64,000 nt of DNA, taken from positions 30,037,618 through 30,101,617 of the forward strand of contig CP141128.1 of the NCBI GenBank assembly GCA_035236585.1, given 5' to 3'. Shown one piece after another: positions 12,546 through 25,328 of this stretch. The position numbers and the translations under genes were made by a program. The first letter of the stretch is position 1; each line of letters opens with the position of its first letter. The notes under the pieces were generated by a model. That model saw nothing but the letters and a program-made list of their open reading frames with translations. It was not told the DNA's origin and ran no database searches. Origin of the DNA: Warburgia ugandensis. Taxonomy: Eukaryota; Streptophyta; Magnoliopsida; Canellales; Canellaceae.

Positions 12546-13085
12546 TGATGAGTGTCTAATTTTTCATAAAAACTACTCAATTAGTTACCCATGTGTTATA
12601 ACTTATAAGTGTAAATTATGGTTTTTGACCAAAATCTGAGGTAAGTTTATGATTAATCATATTTTTATAGGATTTAATGAGAGTTTTAACTTTTTGTAGG
12701 AAGCTAGATGGTGATCCAAGGGTCGAGATTGATGGAGAAGAAAATGGAAGATCAAGATCAAAACCTAACAATCATTAATCTAAAGTGAGATCAAAGGTTA
12801 AGATCATATTTAGGATAAGCAATAGATCAATTAGAGGAGCCAAAGGTGGCCAAAGTGGGCCAATGCATGAGCCGTCCAAAGTCCATTACCTTTTCATGGG
12901 TTCCACTTAAACCACTTACCCATATTCAAGCCACTTAAGCCACTTACCCATATTCAAGCCCTAAACAAGGTGACAAGCTAAGGAGCCAAGCCAACCACCA
13001 AAGCCAATGATTTGAGCAATCAAGCTAAGCTAAGAAAGCCATCTAAGCCAGCTGGAGCTCTCAAAGTGAGCCATCAAATCCTCGA
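12546..13085 (+). mobile_element. Truncated family A LTR at the turn of the inverted arrangement
   Basis: It starts TGATGAGTGTCTAATTTT and runs through the ACCCATGTGTTATAA landmark shared with A1 (about 565-580) and E. It then reaches the segment rich in AAGCCA and AAGTGAGCCATCAAA that matches about 960-1,060 of A1. After about 13,085 the similarity stops and the array begins in the opposite orientation. No polypurine tract precedes it, so it is not simply the 3' LTR of an element formed by the array. Confidence 0.7.
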
Positions 13086-14110
13086 CTCACATTATTTTTC
13101 AAAACAACACTTTATCACGTCCTTCCAAAATTTAATTTTGTTTAAACTATGGGATCTCAACTCGATGGATGAAAATCATTAAATCACTAATTTCATTGTT
13201 TTGCTCTTAGATTTTCAACAAATAAGAGGATATCATTGATTTGACCATTAATTTTAATCAAATCATTCGATATTATTGACCATGTTGTCAATTTCCATCG
13301 AATCATTAGATCTCTTTGATCTAACAATTGATTTTGATTTTATCTAATCAATACGCCCTTTAATTTTCATTGGATTCAATACATTTTTATCAAATATCTT
13401 AGATCCAACTAGTAGTTTTCATCAAATCTCAATAATTTTAGATTTCATTGATCTAATTGTTGATCTAATCATCAGATTTCATAACTTATTGTTGACTTTT
13501 TTAAATCAATGGATCTCTTCTATCTAACCATTGATTTTCAGCCAATCATCAGATATGTAGATCTAACAATCAATTTACATCAAATAATCTAGTCTAAATG
13601 ATCTGAGTACTGATTTTAATCAAATCATAGGAGTTTGTCTATCTGAACAATGATTATCATCATGTCATTGGATCTCTTTGATCCCACACTTGAATTTATT
13701 CAAAACATTAGATCTCGTTTATACATTAATCAATTTACATTAAATAAACTAATCTCATTGACCTTACAATTGATTTTGAACAAATCATTGGATCACATAA
13801 ATCCAATTGTCAACTTTCATTAGATCATTGGATCTCGTCCATCCAACCATCAACCTTTAGCAAATTATTGGATCTTGTTGATCCAATCATTAATTTTCAT
13901 CAAATCATTGAATATCATCATTGTGAACCTTAATTTTCATCAAATCACTAGATCTCAACGGTCACCATACATTCTAAATGAGTCATTGAATCTTATTGAT
14001 CCAACCATTGATTTTCATCAAATCATTGGATCTCATCGATCTAACCGTTAATTTCCATCAAATCATTTTATCTCATCGATAAAACCTTCTAAATCACATA
14101 ATTCAATTTC
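13086..14110 (-). repeat. Tandem array, right arm, distal part
   Basis: Monomers now read in reverse (GATCCAACCATTGATTTTCA, then TCAAATCATTGGATCTCAT). The unique landmark CTTTATCACGTCCTTCCAAAA (about 13,109) corresponds to 22,010 on the same arm and to the complement of about 4,140 and 11,420 on the left arm. Segment 13,480-14,000 matches 18,845-19,350, so this arm has an extra duplication absent from the left arm. Confidence 0.88.
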
Positions 14111-17100
14111 CATGAAACTTGCCATATATGATCATTCTATCATATAATTTATCATGTAACATCTACTATGATAATTCCAAACTAATCACCACTATATTGT
14201 ATGTATACATATACAGTAAAAAACCATGAAAAATAATCAATATCTCAAACATCAATAATCATACTCAGATATACTGAGTTGATAAATCATCTAGACTTTT
14301 GCTATAAAAATACTCCCTCATTAGGGCAATATTGGCATCTCACTATGCCATGCATCATAATGCAAAATACTCAATGACTACCATGCTGCAGTCTGGTTCG
14401 TACCAGCGCGCTCAAATAACTGCCATGTTCACCACTTATACCATAGTGGAAAATATTGTGTCACTGCCCATATGGGGAGACTGGACTTTCACAGTGGGGC
14501 CTTCCCATACATGCCCCACCCGACTTTTAGCCTCTCTTTGGGTAAGGTATCATAATATCATCAAATTTTGAGAAGCGGGTGGCCAAACCCTCATAACTTC
14601 CCTAGCATAGCATTCTCAGGCTTATGCCTATTTAAAATAAAACCATAAGCCCCAATGCTTGTATTTAAAATACTTCTTATACATCTCAGACGATCTATCT
14701 ATTTCTATTATCATCCTCGTATTCAATATCCTCATACTAAGGATATAATTTTATTTCTAGATTTAGGGATCCTCATTTACAATGAATGATACCCATATTC
14801 ATTATTATTATGTTCATATCTAAGTTTAGGGGTAATCATAAATGACACCCAGGTATTTATTATGTATTCCATCTAATTTCAACAGTTACCTCTATATCAT
14901 ATACATGAATTATGATTCAAATGTAGCTAAGCATATTATCATTCTTAAGCATTGTAATGTCTATGTATAACAACAATTCCATAGACCATAGGTCTTGTAT
15001 TCTTAAAGTTCCACCTACCTTCATGTAGTGATCCATCCCTTCAGATCTTCCATGATTGATGTATGTAATCTGTAAATACATACATACTATCATTATCTAT
15101 TCAACTTTAGATAATCACCTATTTATATTCCTTATCTAATCTTGTCCTTTGATATAAAGGATCTAGTCTGTCTTGTGTTCCTATCATCCATACAATCTAT
15201 CTTCCTCAGATAGTATTTATCCTCTTGATCAATAGATCTGACGGTTAGAATGATCTTCTAATCTTTCAGATCTAAGTATTTTTTATCTCTAAGTCTTTGT
15301 GTATCCATCTCTTTGATCTTGATCTTTCATAGATCCTTTGATCAACAATCTATACTTGTTGATAAAGATCAAGGGTCTAGATCTTCTATCATCTAGTTCT
15401 TCTTGGATTTAAGTTCAGTTGTTTGATCATCCCTAAGAGGATGATCCTGGTTCTTTTCCTTGAATCATATTTGATCAAGGGTTTGGATTATCTAATCTAA
15501 TGATCTAGATTTGATCTACAAAATACATACTAATAAACATGCACACTAAGTACAATACATTATTATGATTCTTATTGATCTTATGGATCATGTTTGATAT
15601 TGATTATCTTACTTATCATTTTTATTAAGATTAGATATTTTACTAACCTTTTCTGATATTATTATTATTAAACCAATTAATGTTTTATAGGTTGAAGATC
15701 GCTTATTTCATCCTAAGTCTAGACTAGTCCTCCTTATGTCAAAATTGACCAATGCTTACCAGTTAAAGTCTACTCAAAGAGTGGTTAATACAACCCTCAT
15801 GTAAGGAGGTGTTTAGACCTCAACTTATATTGACGGGAGGGGAGGGAAAAGCATTTGGCTCTTGTATACCCCCTATAACCACAATGTTCAAAGTCCACTA
15901 GGGTGGTACTAGCTCAACCTTTAACAAGGCTCCTATGAGCATTTTAACCGTAAGTACTCTTTCTAATTGATTTTAATTAAATCCATGAACATTTAAAATG
16001 TCATTCATGGGGTTTATTATTCTCCTAATTTGGGCCAAAGATTTGATAATCCTTATATTGTCTTGCTACCTATAGCCCTTAACTATGCTTAAGTCCATGC
16101 CCTTTGTTTATTGTAAATGTCTATTAAAATCTATATTTCATTAATTACATTTTCCATGTAATTTACATAATATAAACATTAAAGCATAAATAAATAAGTA
16201 AATCTAAACAATTAAATCTACTACACAATAAAAGACATTTACAATAACATTAATAATTCAAATAAACACATTTGACATATCATCATGATCCAATGATCAT
16301 CTTTCATTTCTAATCATCTTTCATCCTATTTAGGATTTTGATCTTGATCTTTTATTTTTATCAGATCTACTCATTTTCTCAAAGTGATCTCATCACTAGA
16401 TCATTGATATCATCTTATCACATGATCTGATCCTTCTTGATCTAACCGATCAAGAAGATCTTAAACCATTTTAGCCAATTTAAGGGCATAGATCTCAATC
16501 TATACCAAATTATCAACATCAATCCATTCATTTCTTATTATCTTATCATTAGATCATCATTCTCACTTATTGATAGTCTTTGATCATCCTTGATCAATCT
16601 GATCAAGAAGATCTCATGCATTTTTATTGATTTTACTACTTTTGATGGTCAAGATCCTATGATCTGGAAAATAAATTACATCCAACCATTTAATTATTGT
16701 AATTATACATTTAAATCATCATATAAACTATTTTGAAAGGTCTAATAATGCTTGATTAATTAGATCATGAAGATTCATGCTCATTTTTATGATTTTTCTT
16801 CTTTTAAGGCTAGGTTTCTTAATTAAACATAGATCAGTCCCTTATAACCATCGATTCCATGTTCTAGAATCACAAGATCATCAGTGGATTAGAATTATAA
16901 AGTCTGATCATTCCAAATTTCAATGATCAAGGATGTTGTACCATTTTGAGATCTCTTGAACCTATCCATCAATTCAAATCTCTATTTTGAGATCATCTTG
17001 ATCATGTTCCAAGGTTGTTACTATGGATTTTATCAAATAATTTACATAAATACAATTAAAAACATAATTATCATGCTTTCATAAGATTATACATAATCTA

Positions 17101-18631
17101 AGGAATTCATCAGTGCTTTCAGATCTAAAATCAGAGCTAAAATGAGCTCTTAATTGAAGAAATAAGATTTCAGATCAAAATTCAACAGTTCAGATCAATT
17201 CCATAGAACATGACAAAACGGGAGGGCAGCCCACATTGAGTTACCTGGGATTACCTATCATTGGGGAGAGGTGACCAATGATAGGCAAGATGGTCCAAAT
17301 CTAGACCGTCACATCACCCATCATCTGATCTCCTTCTTCTCTTAAGATCAAGAGCCCAAATTTCATCTCCTGGGGTTTTTGGGCTTTAGGAATCCATGCA
17401 ATGGCTTAGAAGTTAAATCTAAGTTGTTCATGGAGGGGGATCTTGACCCTGTTGCCAAATCCATCGTCTTCGATGGATCAATGCCTGAGGAGATCACTTG
17501 GAGGCCAATAAACACAAAGGAAATGCCAGAATTAAAGGAGAAGAGGGATTTAGGCTTACCTGGGTCGGTCTTGTGAGGAGAAGTTCACTGGAGAGGAGAA
17601 ATAATGTCAGAGAAGGGGAAACATGGGGTAAACATAGATCCCCCCTCCTTGCTTTATTTTAACAGTGTAAGATCACTATTTAACGGCCATATTGGCCTGA
17701 ATAACTTAAAATTTTCACCGGAGACGATACCCTAGCAAGAGGTTTCCTCTGTTTTGATTTTTTCGGCAATCCAACCGATGGATCATCACAGAACCTTAGG
17801 CCTTTTGTAGATAAGCCTTATCCGACTAGATCCAATGGTGGAGATATGGACATGTTGTCTAGAATTCAATGGCTAATATGATTTAGGGTTTCTCAGGCAA
17901 AAACACTGGTTCATCGAGGATGACACATCCTTGGATGCTCCTGATGTAGACACAGGTTCATCTGCCAAGGTGCTTCTAGGGACACGCCCACAGAGAAAGA
18001 GAGAAAAATGAAAGAAAGAAAAGAGAAATGGGGAAGATTGAGGAGGATTTTGGAGAATTGTAGGGGACCTTGTAAAGAACAATAGGAAAATTTTTGGGAA
18101 ATTTTTGGAGCTATTTATAGGGATTTTTGAATTTTCCATGATTATATATCATAATTATGTTTAATTTCTTTTTATTATTAAATTGTCATTGAATTCCCAC
18201 TACCACCTCCTTCTCCACTAGCAGCTGGTAGTGGTTTTACTAATGATGGTGGTCTTCCTAAATGGAGGAAAATAGGGTTTATTCCTATGAACTCGGAATT
18301 GAGCGTACTTAGTGTTGTTTCGATTTGTTTTCTGAGCACATTCCAAATTTTGACATCTTAGGTCTTGATTATAAGTAAAATTATCATTTTACCCTTTTAT
18401 TCATAAAAATAGAGAAAAAGAAGGATTTTTCATTTGGATTTGGAATTTGATGTACTTATAGTCATTTTGATCAGTTTTTCTAGTACATTACAAATATCCA
18501 AGTTTTAATTCTTGATTTTAATTTTATAAAAATGAATTCTCCTGGAACTCAAAGTTCTAGTTCGACTTTTAGAATTTCCATTCTTAATTTTTAATAATTC
18601 AAATATTTTAATAAAAATTGGGGTCATTATA
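14111..18631 (-). mobile_element. Solo LTR, family F copy 2 (chromovirus-type), inserted in the array
   Basis: On the minus strand it starts TATAATGACCCCAATTTTT (complement of 18,613-18,631). It shares long blocks with LTR F at 55,849-59,008, for example CCATGCTGCAGTCTGGTTCG at 14,381 against 56,692, the TAGCATAGCAT block near 14,604, and the CCACTACCACCTCCTTCTCC block near 18,200 against 58,520. It is about 1.4-1.7 kb longer than F, with the surplus between about 15,100 and 17,200. It lacks a recognisable counterpart of the outermost 300 bp or so of F at its low-coordinate end, so that boundary is approximate. Array sequence lies on both sides. Confidence 0.72.
18111..18120 (-). promoter_or_regulatory. 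TATA box of LTR F copy 2
   Basis: The minus strand reads CTATAAATAG, a canonical plant TATA element, about 510 bp inside the LTR start. That is a normal position for the U3/R promoter. The matching site in LTR F (about 58,438-58,448) is degraded. Confidence 0.55.
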
Positions 18632-18642
18632 TCATCAAATCT

Positions 18643-18827
18643 TTGAAGGGGACGCTTGGCACAACAAAGAGTTGTCACCATGTGACCTTGAGGTCATGGG
18701 TTCAAGGAGTGGAAACTGCCTATTACAAAATGCAAGGTAAGGATGCGTACTATTGACCCTAATGGTCCGCCCCTTCCCTGGACCCTGCATTCACAGGAGC
18801 TTCGTTCACTAGGGTTGCCTTAAATTT
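18643..18827 (+). mobile_element. Au-type SINE (tRNA-derived), copy 2
   Basis: It begins near GGGGACGCTTGGCACAAC, with an A-box-like TGGCACAACAA at 18,657-18,667 and a B box GGTTCAAGGAG at 18,699-18,709. The Au body follows (GGTCCGCCCCTTCCCTGGAC near 18,763), ending GGGTTGCCTT. Flanks carry TCATCAAATCT at 18,632-18,642 and 18,828-18,838, consistent with an 11-bp target duplication. That string is also part of the array monomer, so the duplication is less certain than for copy 1. It abuts LTR F copy 2. Confidence 0.92.
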
Positions 18828-21800
18828 TCATCAAATCTCATAACTAACTGTTGACTTTCATCAAATCATTAAATCTCATTGATTCGATCCTTGATTTTAA
18901 TCCAATCATTAGATATGATGACCCAACCATCAATTCACATCAAATTATTTAGTCTAAATGATCCAACTACTGATTTTAATCAATTTATACAAGTTTGTCT
19001 ATTAGAACATTGATTTTGTTCTTGTCATGGGATCACTTTGATCCCACACTTGAATTTATTCAAAACATCAGATTGCCTCTATCTAAAATTAATTTATATC
19101 AAATCATAAGATCTTGTTGACCTAACAATTGATTTTGTTGAAATCATTAGATCACATAAATTCAATTTTTAATTTTCATCAAATCATTGGATCTTGTCCA
19201 TGCAATCATCAACTTTCAACAAATAAACATATCTTGTTGATCTAATCATTGATTTTCATCAAATTAGTGAATCTCGTTAATTGGATCCTTGATTTTCAAC
19301 AAATCACTAGATCTCATCATTCCACCATGCATTCTCATCGAGCCATCAGATCCTGTTGATTTCATCAAATCACAGTATTTCAATTATCTAATAGTTTATT
19401 TTCATTAAATCATCAGATCTGAAGAATCTTTTAAATTGATTTTCATAAAATCATTGCATCACGAAAATCCAACTCTTATAATTTTTTTCAAATTATTTGA
19501 TAATTCATTGTAATTAAAATCACTGCATATCATCAATCTATCATAAATTTGATCAAATCATAAGATCTCACTTATCTAACCTTTGACATTAATCAAATCA
19601 TTTGATCTTATGACTTAATAGTTAAATTTCATTGAATTATTGAATATCATTAATTTGACTATTGATTTTCATCAAACCATTCAATTTCATCAATTTGAAT
19701 ATTTCTTATCATCAAATCATTTGTTCCCACCACACTGAAAGCATATTTAATTAAATCATTAGACCTCATTAAACTAACTATCAATTTTTGTCCAATTAGT
19801 GGGCCTATACTAAATGGTAATTTTCATCAACTCATCCAAATCTTGTTGGTCTTCATCAAATCTCACCAATTTAATAGTTGATTTTCATCAAATCACCAAA
19901 TCTTGTCAATCTAACCAATGATTTTCATGAAATCATTGAAACTCATTGATCCAACCATTGACTTTGTTTGGATTATTAGGTATAATCCATTTATCCATCA
20001 ATTATTATCAAATTATAATATCACATCAAATTGATAATTGATGTCCATTAAAAAATATCAAATCTTCTTGATCTAAAGCTTGATTTTCATGAAATCATTG
20101 GATCTCATTGATTTGCACATTGATCTTTATCAAATTATAAGTAATTGATTCGGTCATCAATTTCCATCGTATAATTAAATCTTGTTAATCAAACTATTCA
20201 TTTTCATCAAATCATTGAATCTTGTTAATCTAAGAATTGGTTTTAATCAAAACATAGGAGATTCTCAATCCAACTTTTAGTTTTCTTGGATTATCAAATC
20301 TTGTCAATCTGAGTACTGGTTTTCATAAAATCTTTGAATCTCGTCAATCGGCCCTTGATTTTTTTCAAATGATCAAATCTAAATGGTCCAACACTTATTT
20401 TCATTGGATGATTAGATCTCATCATTCCCACATTTCCTATTCATCAAATCATAGTATTTCAATTATGCAAAATTTGATTTTTATTAAATCATCAAATTTG
20501 ATCATTAAAATTTTCAAATCGTTACTTCTTGGCAATCCATCACTTAATTTTTATTAAATCACTAATTATCATTGATTTGCCCATACATTTTCCTCAATTC
20601 TCTTAGATCTGAATGTTGATTTTCATCAAATCATAATAATTTGAGTCTTAATTTTCATCAAATTATTAGATCTCATCGATCTGATAGTTGATTTCATGTA
20701 ATCATCGGATCTCATAACTAACTATTGACTTTAATCAAATCATTGGATCTTGTCAATTTGACCCTTAATTTCATCCAATCATTAGATATGTTGAACCAAC
20801 CATCAATTACATTAAATCATCTAGTCTCAATTATCTGACTACTGATTTTAATCAAATCATAGGAGTTTGTCTATTGGAATATTGATTTTTATTATGTCAT
20901 CAGATTACTTCGATTCCACACTTGACCACCATAGATGTGAAGGTTGAATTTAAACAAATGATTAGAGCTCATAGATCCAATCATCATTTTCATTGAATCA
21001 TTGAATCTCATATATCTAAATACAATTTTTAATGAAATCATTAAAACTCATCTATCCAACCACTCGTTTTCACCAAATCAATGGATCTCATCAATCGCAA
21101 CTTTGATTTGTGTCTCACAGATTTGACCATCAATTTTCATTATCACTACATCTCGTCAATCTGAGCACTGATTATCATTAAGTCATGGGATCTCATCCCA
21201 TTCGATCATTACTTTTTATCAAATCATTAGATCTCATTTATCAAACCTTAACTTTCACCAAATCATCGGATCTCATTAGTTGGACCATTAATTTTAATAA
21301 TATCATTTATCTAATTCTTGATCTTGAACTAATCTTTGGATCTCGTCGATCCAATCATTAGCTTTCATCAAATCATTAAATGTCATTGATCTTATTATTT
21401 ATATTGAACAAATTATTAGACCTCATTGATCCCACCATTGATTTTAAGTAAATTACCATATCTCTTTGATCAACTATTCATTTTTATCACATCATTGGAT
21501 CTCATCAACATGACCATTTATTTTTTTTAAATCGTTCAATCTCATTAATTCAACCCATAAACTATATGAGTCATCATATATCTCATCAATTCATATTTTA
21601 ATTTTTGCAAATCTAAAACCATATTGACCCTAAAATCAATTCTAAGGATTGGAGGTGACTTTTCCTCAAATTGAATGAATCGAAGGTGATTTTTTCTCAA
21701 ATAAAAAAAAATTTGGACGCCATCTTTCTTAAAATTTCTAGGGTCAGAGATTTTCCTTTCTCAAATTAGACAAGAATAGGGTGATCTTTCATCAAACCAC

Positions 21801-23342
21801 AAGGATCGAGTTGATCATTTCTAAAATATAAAAAAACAAAGAAATCTTTCATCTAATCATTGGATATTATTGATCAAGCCCTCCATCTTCATCAAATCAC
21901 CCAATCTCATCGATTTGAACATAGATTTTTATCAAATAATCAAATATCATCCATCTTACCATTAATATTCATCAAATCATTGAATCACACTGGTTTTCAA
22001 AACATCACTTTATCAAGTCCTTCCAAAAATAAATTTTTTCAAATTATGGGATGTCATCAATTTGATGGATAAAAATTAGTAAATCACTGATCTTGTTGTT
22101 TCCTCTTAGATTTTCATAAAATTAGTAGATCTCATTGATCTGACCATTAATTTTAATCATTCATCTGATCTTATTGATCACATTGTTAATTTCCATCGAA
22201 TCATCTAATCTCCTTGATCCAACCTTTGATTTTCATCAACTCATTGAATTTCATCAATTCAACTTTAATTTTGATCGAATCATCAAATCTCATTGATCTA
22301 ATAAATGATTTTGAATTGATTAAGTCAAATAGGCTTTTTAATTTTCATTAGACTTCATTGATTCAATGATCAATTTTCATCAAATCATTTGATATTGTTT
22401 ATTTAACCACCAATTTTCATTGAATCATCAAATCTTGTCAATCCATGTGTTGATTTACATAAAAGCATCTTATAACATTGATCCGAATTATGATGCTCAT
22501 CATATAATCTTATCTCATGAATCCACCAATGATTTTCAACAAATCATTTGAACTCATCCATTTATATATCAATTTTTGTCAAATTATTAGATCTCATCAC
22601 TCCCATATGTTTTTTTTTTTAATTATCTAATAAATCATTTTAATTAAATCATTGGATATCGTCAATCTAGTTGGAAATTTCATCAAATTATCACATTTCA
22701 CTTATATGATCTTTAACTTTCATCAAATCATTTGATCTTATCAACCTGACAGTCAATGTTCATGGAATCATTAAGTCTCACTAATTCAACTATTGATTTT
22801 CATTAAACCATTGGATCTTGTCAATATAAATATTTCTTATCATCAAATCATTAGATCTCATTACACTAAAAGTATATTTAGTCAAATCATTGGATCTCGT
22901 TGAAATGACCATCAATATTTATCCAATCATGGGTCTTATACTAAATGCTGACTTTCAACAACTCATCTAGATCTCATTGGTCCAACCCTTGACTTTTATC
23001 AAATCATTAGATCTTTTCAATTTAATGGTTGATTTTCATCAAATAATTGGATATCGTTAATGAAACCAATTATTTTCATCAAACCATTGGATCTCATTGA
23101 TCCAACCATTGATTTTGTTCAGATGATCAGGTCTCATCGATTTGACCATCAATTTTTATCCAATTATCATATCTCATTGATTCAATAATTGATTTCCCTA
23201 AAAAATATTGGATCTCATTTATTTAAAGCTTGATTTTCATGAAATCATTGGATTTCATCGATCCCTCTGTTGATTTTTATTAATTTATAAATCATTGGAT
23301 ATCATTGACCCTATCATCAATTACCTTCATATCATTATATTC
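18828..23342 (-). repeat. Tandem array of 40-bp monomers, right arm, proximal part
   Basis: Reverse orientation of the left-arm array. Landmarks in mirrored order are the ATATTTCTTATCATCAAATC block at 22,828 and 19,692, the CTTTATCAAGTCCTTCC block near 22,010, the divergent subfamily at 21,600-21,850, and the AGCTTGATTTTCATGAAATC block at about 23,227 and 20,077. The higher-order spacing here is about 3.13-3.15 kb rather than 3.53 kb. The lower part is rearranged relative to the left arm, as expected from unequal exchange. No gene is seen. Confidence 0.9.
21600..21850 (-). repeat. Divergent monomer subfamily, right arm
   Basis: Inverted counterpart of 4,305-4,535: TTTCTCAAAT and GGTGATCTTTCATCAAA-like monomers occur in the same order when read on the minus strand. 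Confidence 0.7.
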
Positions 23343-25316
23343 CAAGTGCATGAATTAATGTAGTAATTATACGCAAGTGAGGTCAATCCCATGAGGAATC
23401 TCACAAATTTTTATGTAATTAGATCTTGAGTTAGATTTACTATCATAGCCAAAAGAGATAGAATGTGACCTAATCTAGGAATTTAAACAGCATAGAAACT
23501 TAAACATGCATGAAATGGAAACTTGCTTAAAATAGAACTCTCTAAAATTATCTAAAACTATACTAAAGATTCACTAAACTTAAACAACAACTATAGAAAC
23601 CTAAACATTAACTAAATCTGGCATGCAAACTAAAGGAATAACAATCAACATGGTGCACATGTACATGGAGTTGTGCGCAACCAATGGAACATGAAAGATA
23701 TGAATGGAAGCTTTAAGTGAAAAGTGCACATGGTGCCCATGATTCAAGAAATGAGTGGGCATTGACACTAGCATAAAGCACAAAATTTAAAGGACTTAAA
23801 GCAATAGAAATAGGTGTGGAAATTGCTCATGAAACGTAGGGCATTATTGAATTGAAATTCATACAAGAAGTGTGATGATTACATGAAACTTAGAAAGAAA
23901 ATTATGCCATATTCAAAGACCTAAAACTAACCCAAAACCCAATCTGACGCTCACTATCTAATCCAAGATCGCATGCGTGTATGAAAGAGAATCAAGAGAA
24001 AGAGTATGAAATAAAGATGGAATAGAATCAAAAGATGTAAAAGGAAAGATAAGCAATGAAAAGCAAGGAATTAAAGAACTTCAAGGATCCAATAACTTGA
24101 TCCAAAGATTACTATCTCTTGGTTGTCACTACAAGAGATTAGTGGTCTTTGGATGCAAAGATCTAAAGCACTAGAATCACACAACAAAGGAAAATATGTA
24201 AGGAACTAGGTGCATGAAACAAGGAATGAAAAGAGGCAATGAAACTAGCCTAAACCTAGAGGAAAAGGTCTTGGACAGATGGGGAGGGGAAGTGGTGGCA
24301 TTCAAACCCTCTAAAGTGGTAGGTTCATCTCTTGTGTCTTCTCCTATGCGTGGATGCTCTAGAGATTGTATAGGTGAGTTGCACATTCTAACTTGCTAGG
24401 ACTCTATCTTCATGAATAAGGAAAGAATTTAATTAGAAATAGGACCCTGAGATAGAATGGTGGGAGAATTAGATGTTAAGTTTGGAAGGGACTCTAAGGA
24501 AGATGAAAATAGTGGATGGAATTAGTAAGGGAAGTGGGATATGGAAATAAGGAGAGAAAATAAAAAAAGTGATTCCCTTCAAAATTCAAGACGTTGGAGA
24601 GAGAAAAAGAGGGGAAAATGGAATGTAGACTCTTCTCATGCATATCTTCCCATGTGATAGTCTCCAATCTTTTCCTTGATAATTATCATGGTTTTAGCAT
24701 GTGGATAATTCCATGTAATTCTCCTCGAATAGTGTGGTTCTATGTGGCATGGCTAAGATTGCTTCATGGTTCACTTTGATGGCTTCTTACTTGATGGATT
24801 AAATATTGTAATCCCTTGTTTCCATGGCTTGTATAGCTTGTCATGCCTTAGCATGGCACGTGGATTAGGTGGTGTGCATGGCTCCAATTCTCATGCAATG
24901 GTGGTAGAATTGCATGGATTTTGCACGGGGCCATTCTAGTCACCTTTGATTATTCAATTGCTTTCCTAGGCACATCTGGTTGCCTTGGGATGATCATAAC
25001 CCTTGCTTAAGCTTTGGAATGTTGGAAAATGGGTCTCGAACTCTATGTTGATTTAGATCATTGATTCTTATCTAAAGTGATCTCTACCATTGCATCATCC
25101 TTTAATTACCTATAGAAGATTGAATTAGAAAATTATGAAAATTCATATGCTTATGTGGGATTAGCTTCTAAACTTGAAAAATATCTAACTTTTGAATCAT
25201 TAGCTCAAAAATTCATGTGTCATGAATATTAAAAAAAAACCCTAAGATAATACCTATAGTTTATGATGTATCAGATACTAATTGGGTATTTTTTATACAA
25301 AATTGGATACATATCA
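23343..25316 (-). mobile_element. LTR, family A copy 2: 3' LTR of element X
   Basis: On the minus strand it starts TGATATGTATCCAATTTTGT next to a polypurine tract and ends near TGCACTTGG at 23,343. It aligns along its length with A1 (523-2,798), including the TGGGATTGACCTCACTTG end block. The site homologous to the SINE in A1 is uninterrupted here (23,496-23,507). It abuts the array at the same monomer as A1 does on the other arm. Confidence 0.8.
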
Positions 25317-25328
25317 TATCCCCAAGCC
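25317..25328 (-). other. Polypurine tract of element X
   Basis: The minus strand reads CGGCTTGGGGATA directly before the LTR start, the expected plus-strand primer position. Confidence 0.65.

Noticed and set aside
18651-18720. Possible tRNA gene (A- and B-box-like motifs)
   Set aside because: The motifs belong to an Au-type SINE. There is no cloverleaf or acceptor stem, and the Au body and 3' end follow. The same applies to 2,560-2,620.
13086-23342. Classical centromeric satellite
   Set aside because: The period is 40 bp with strong monomer divergence and LTR junctions in fixed phase. Nothing in the sequence shows centromere function, so I leave it as an unclassified higher-order repeat.
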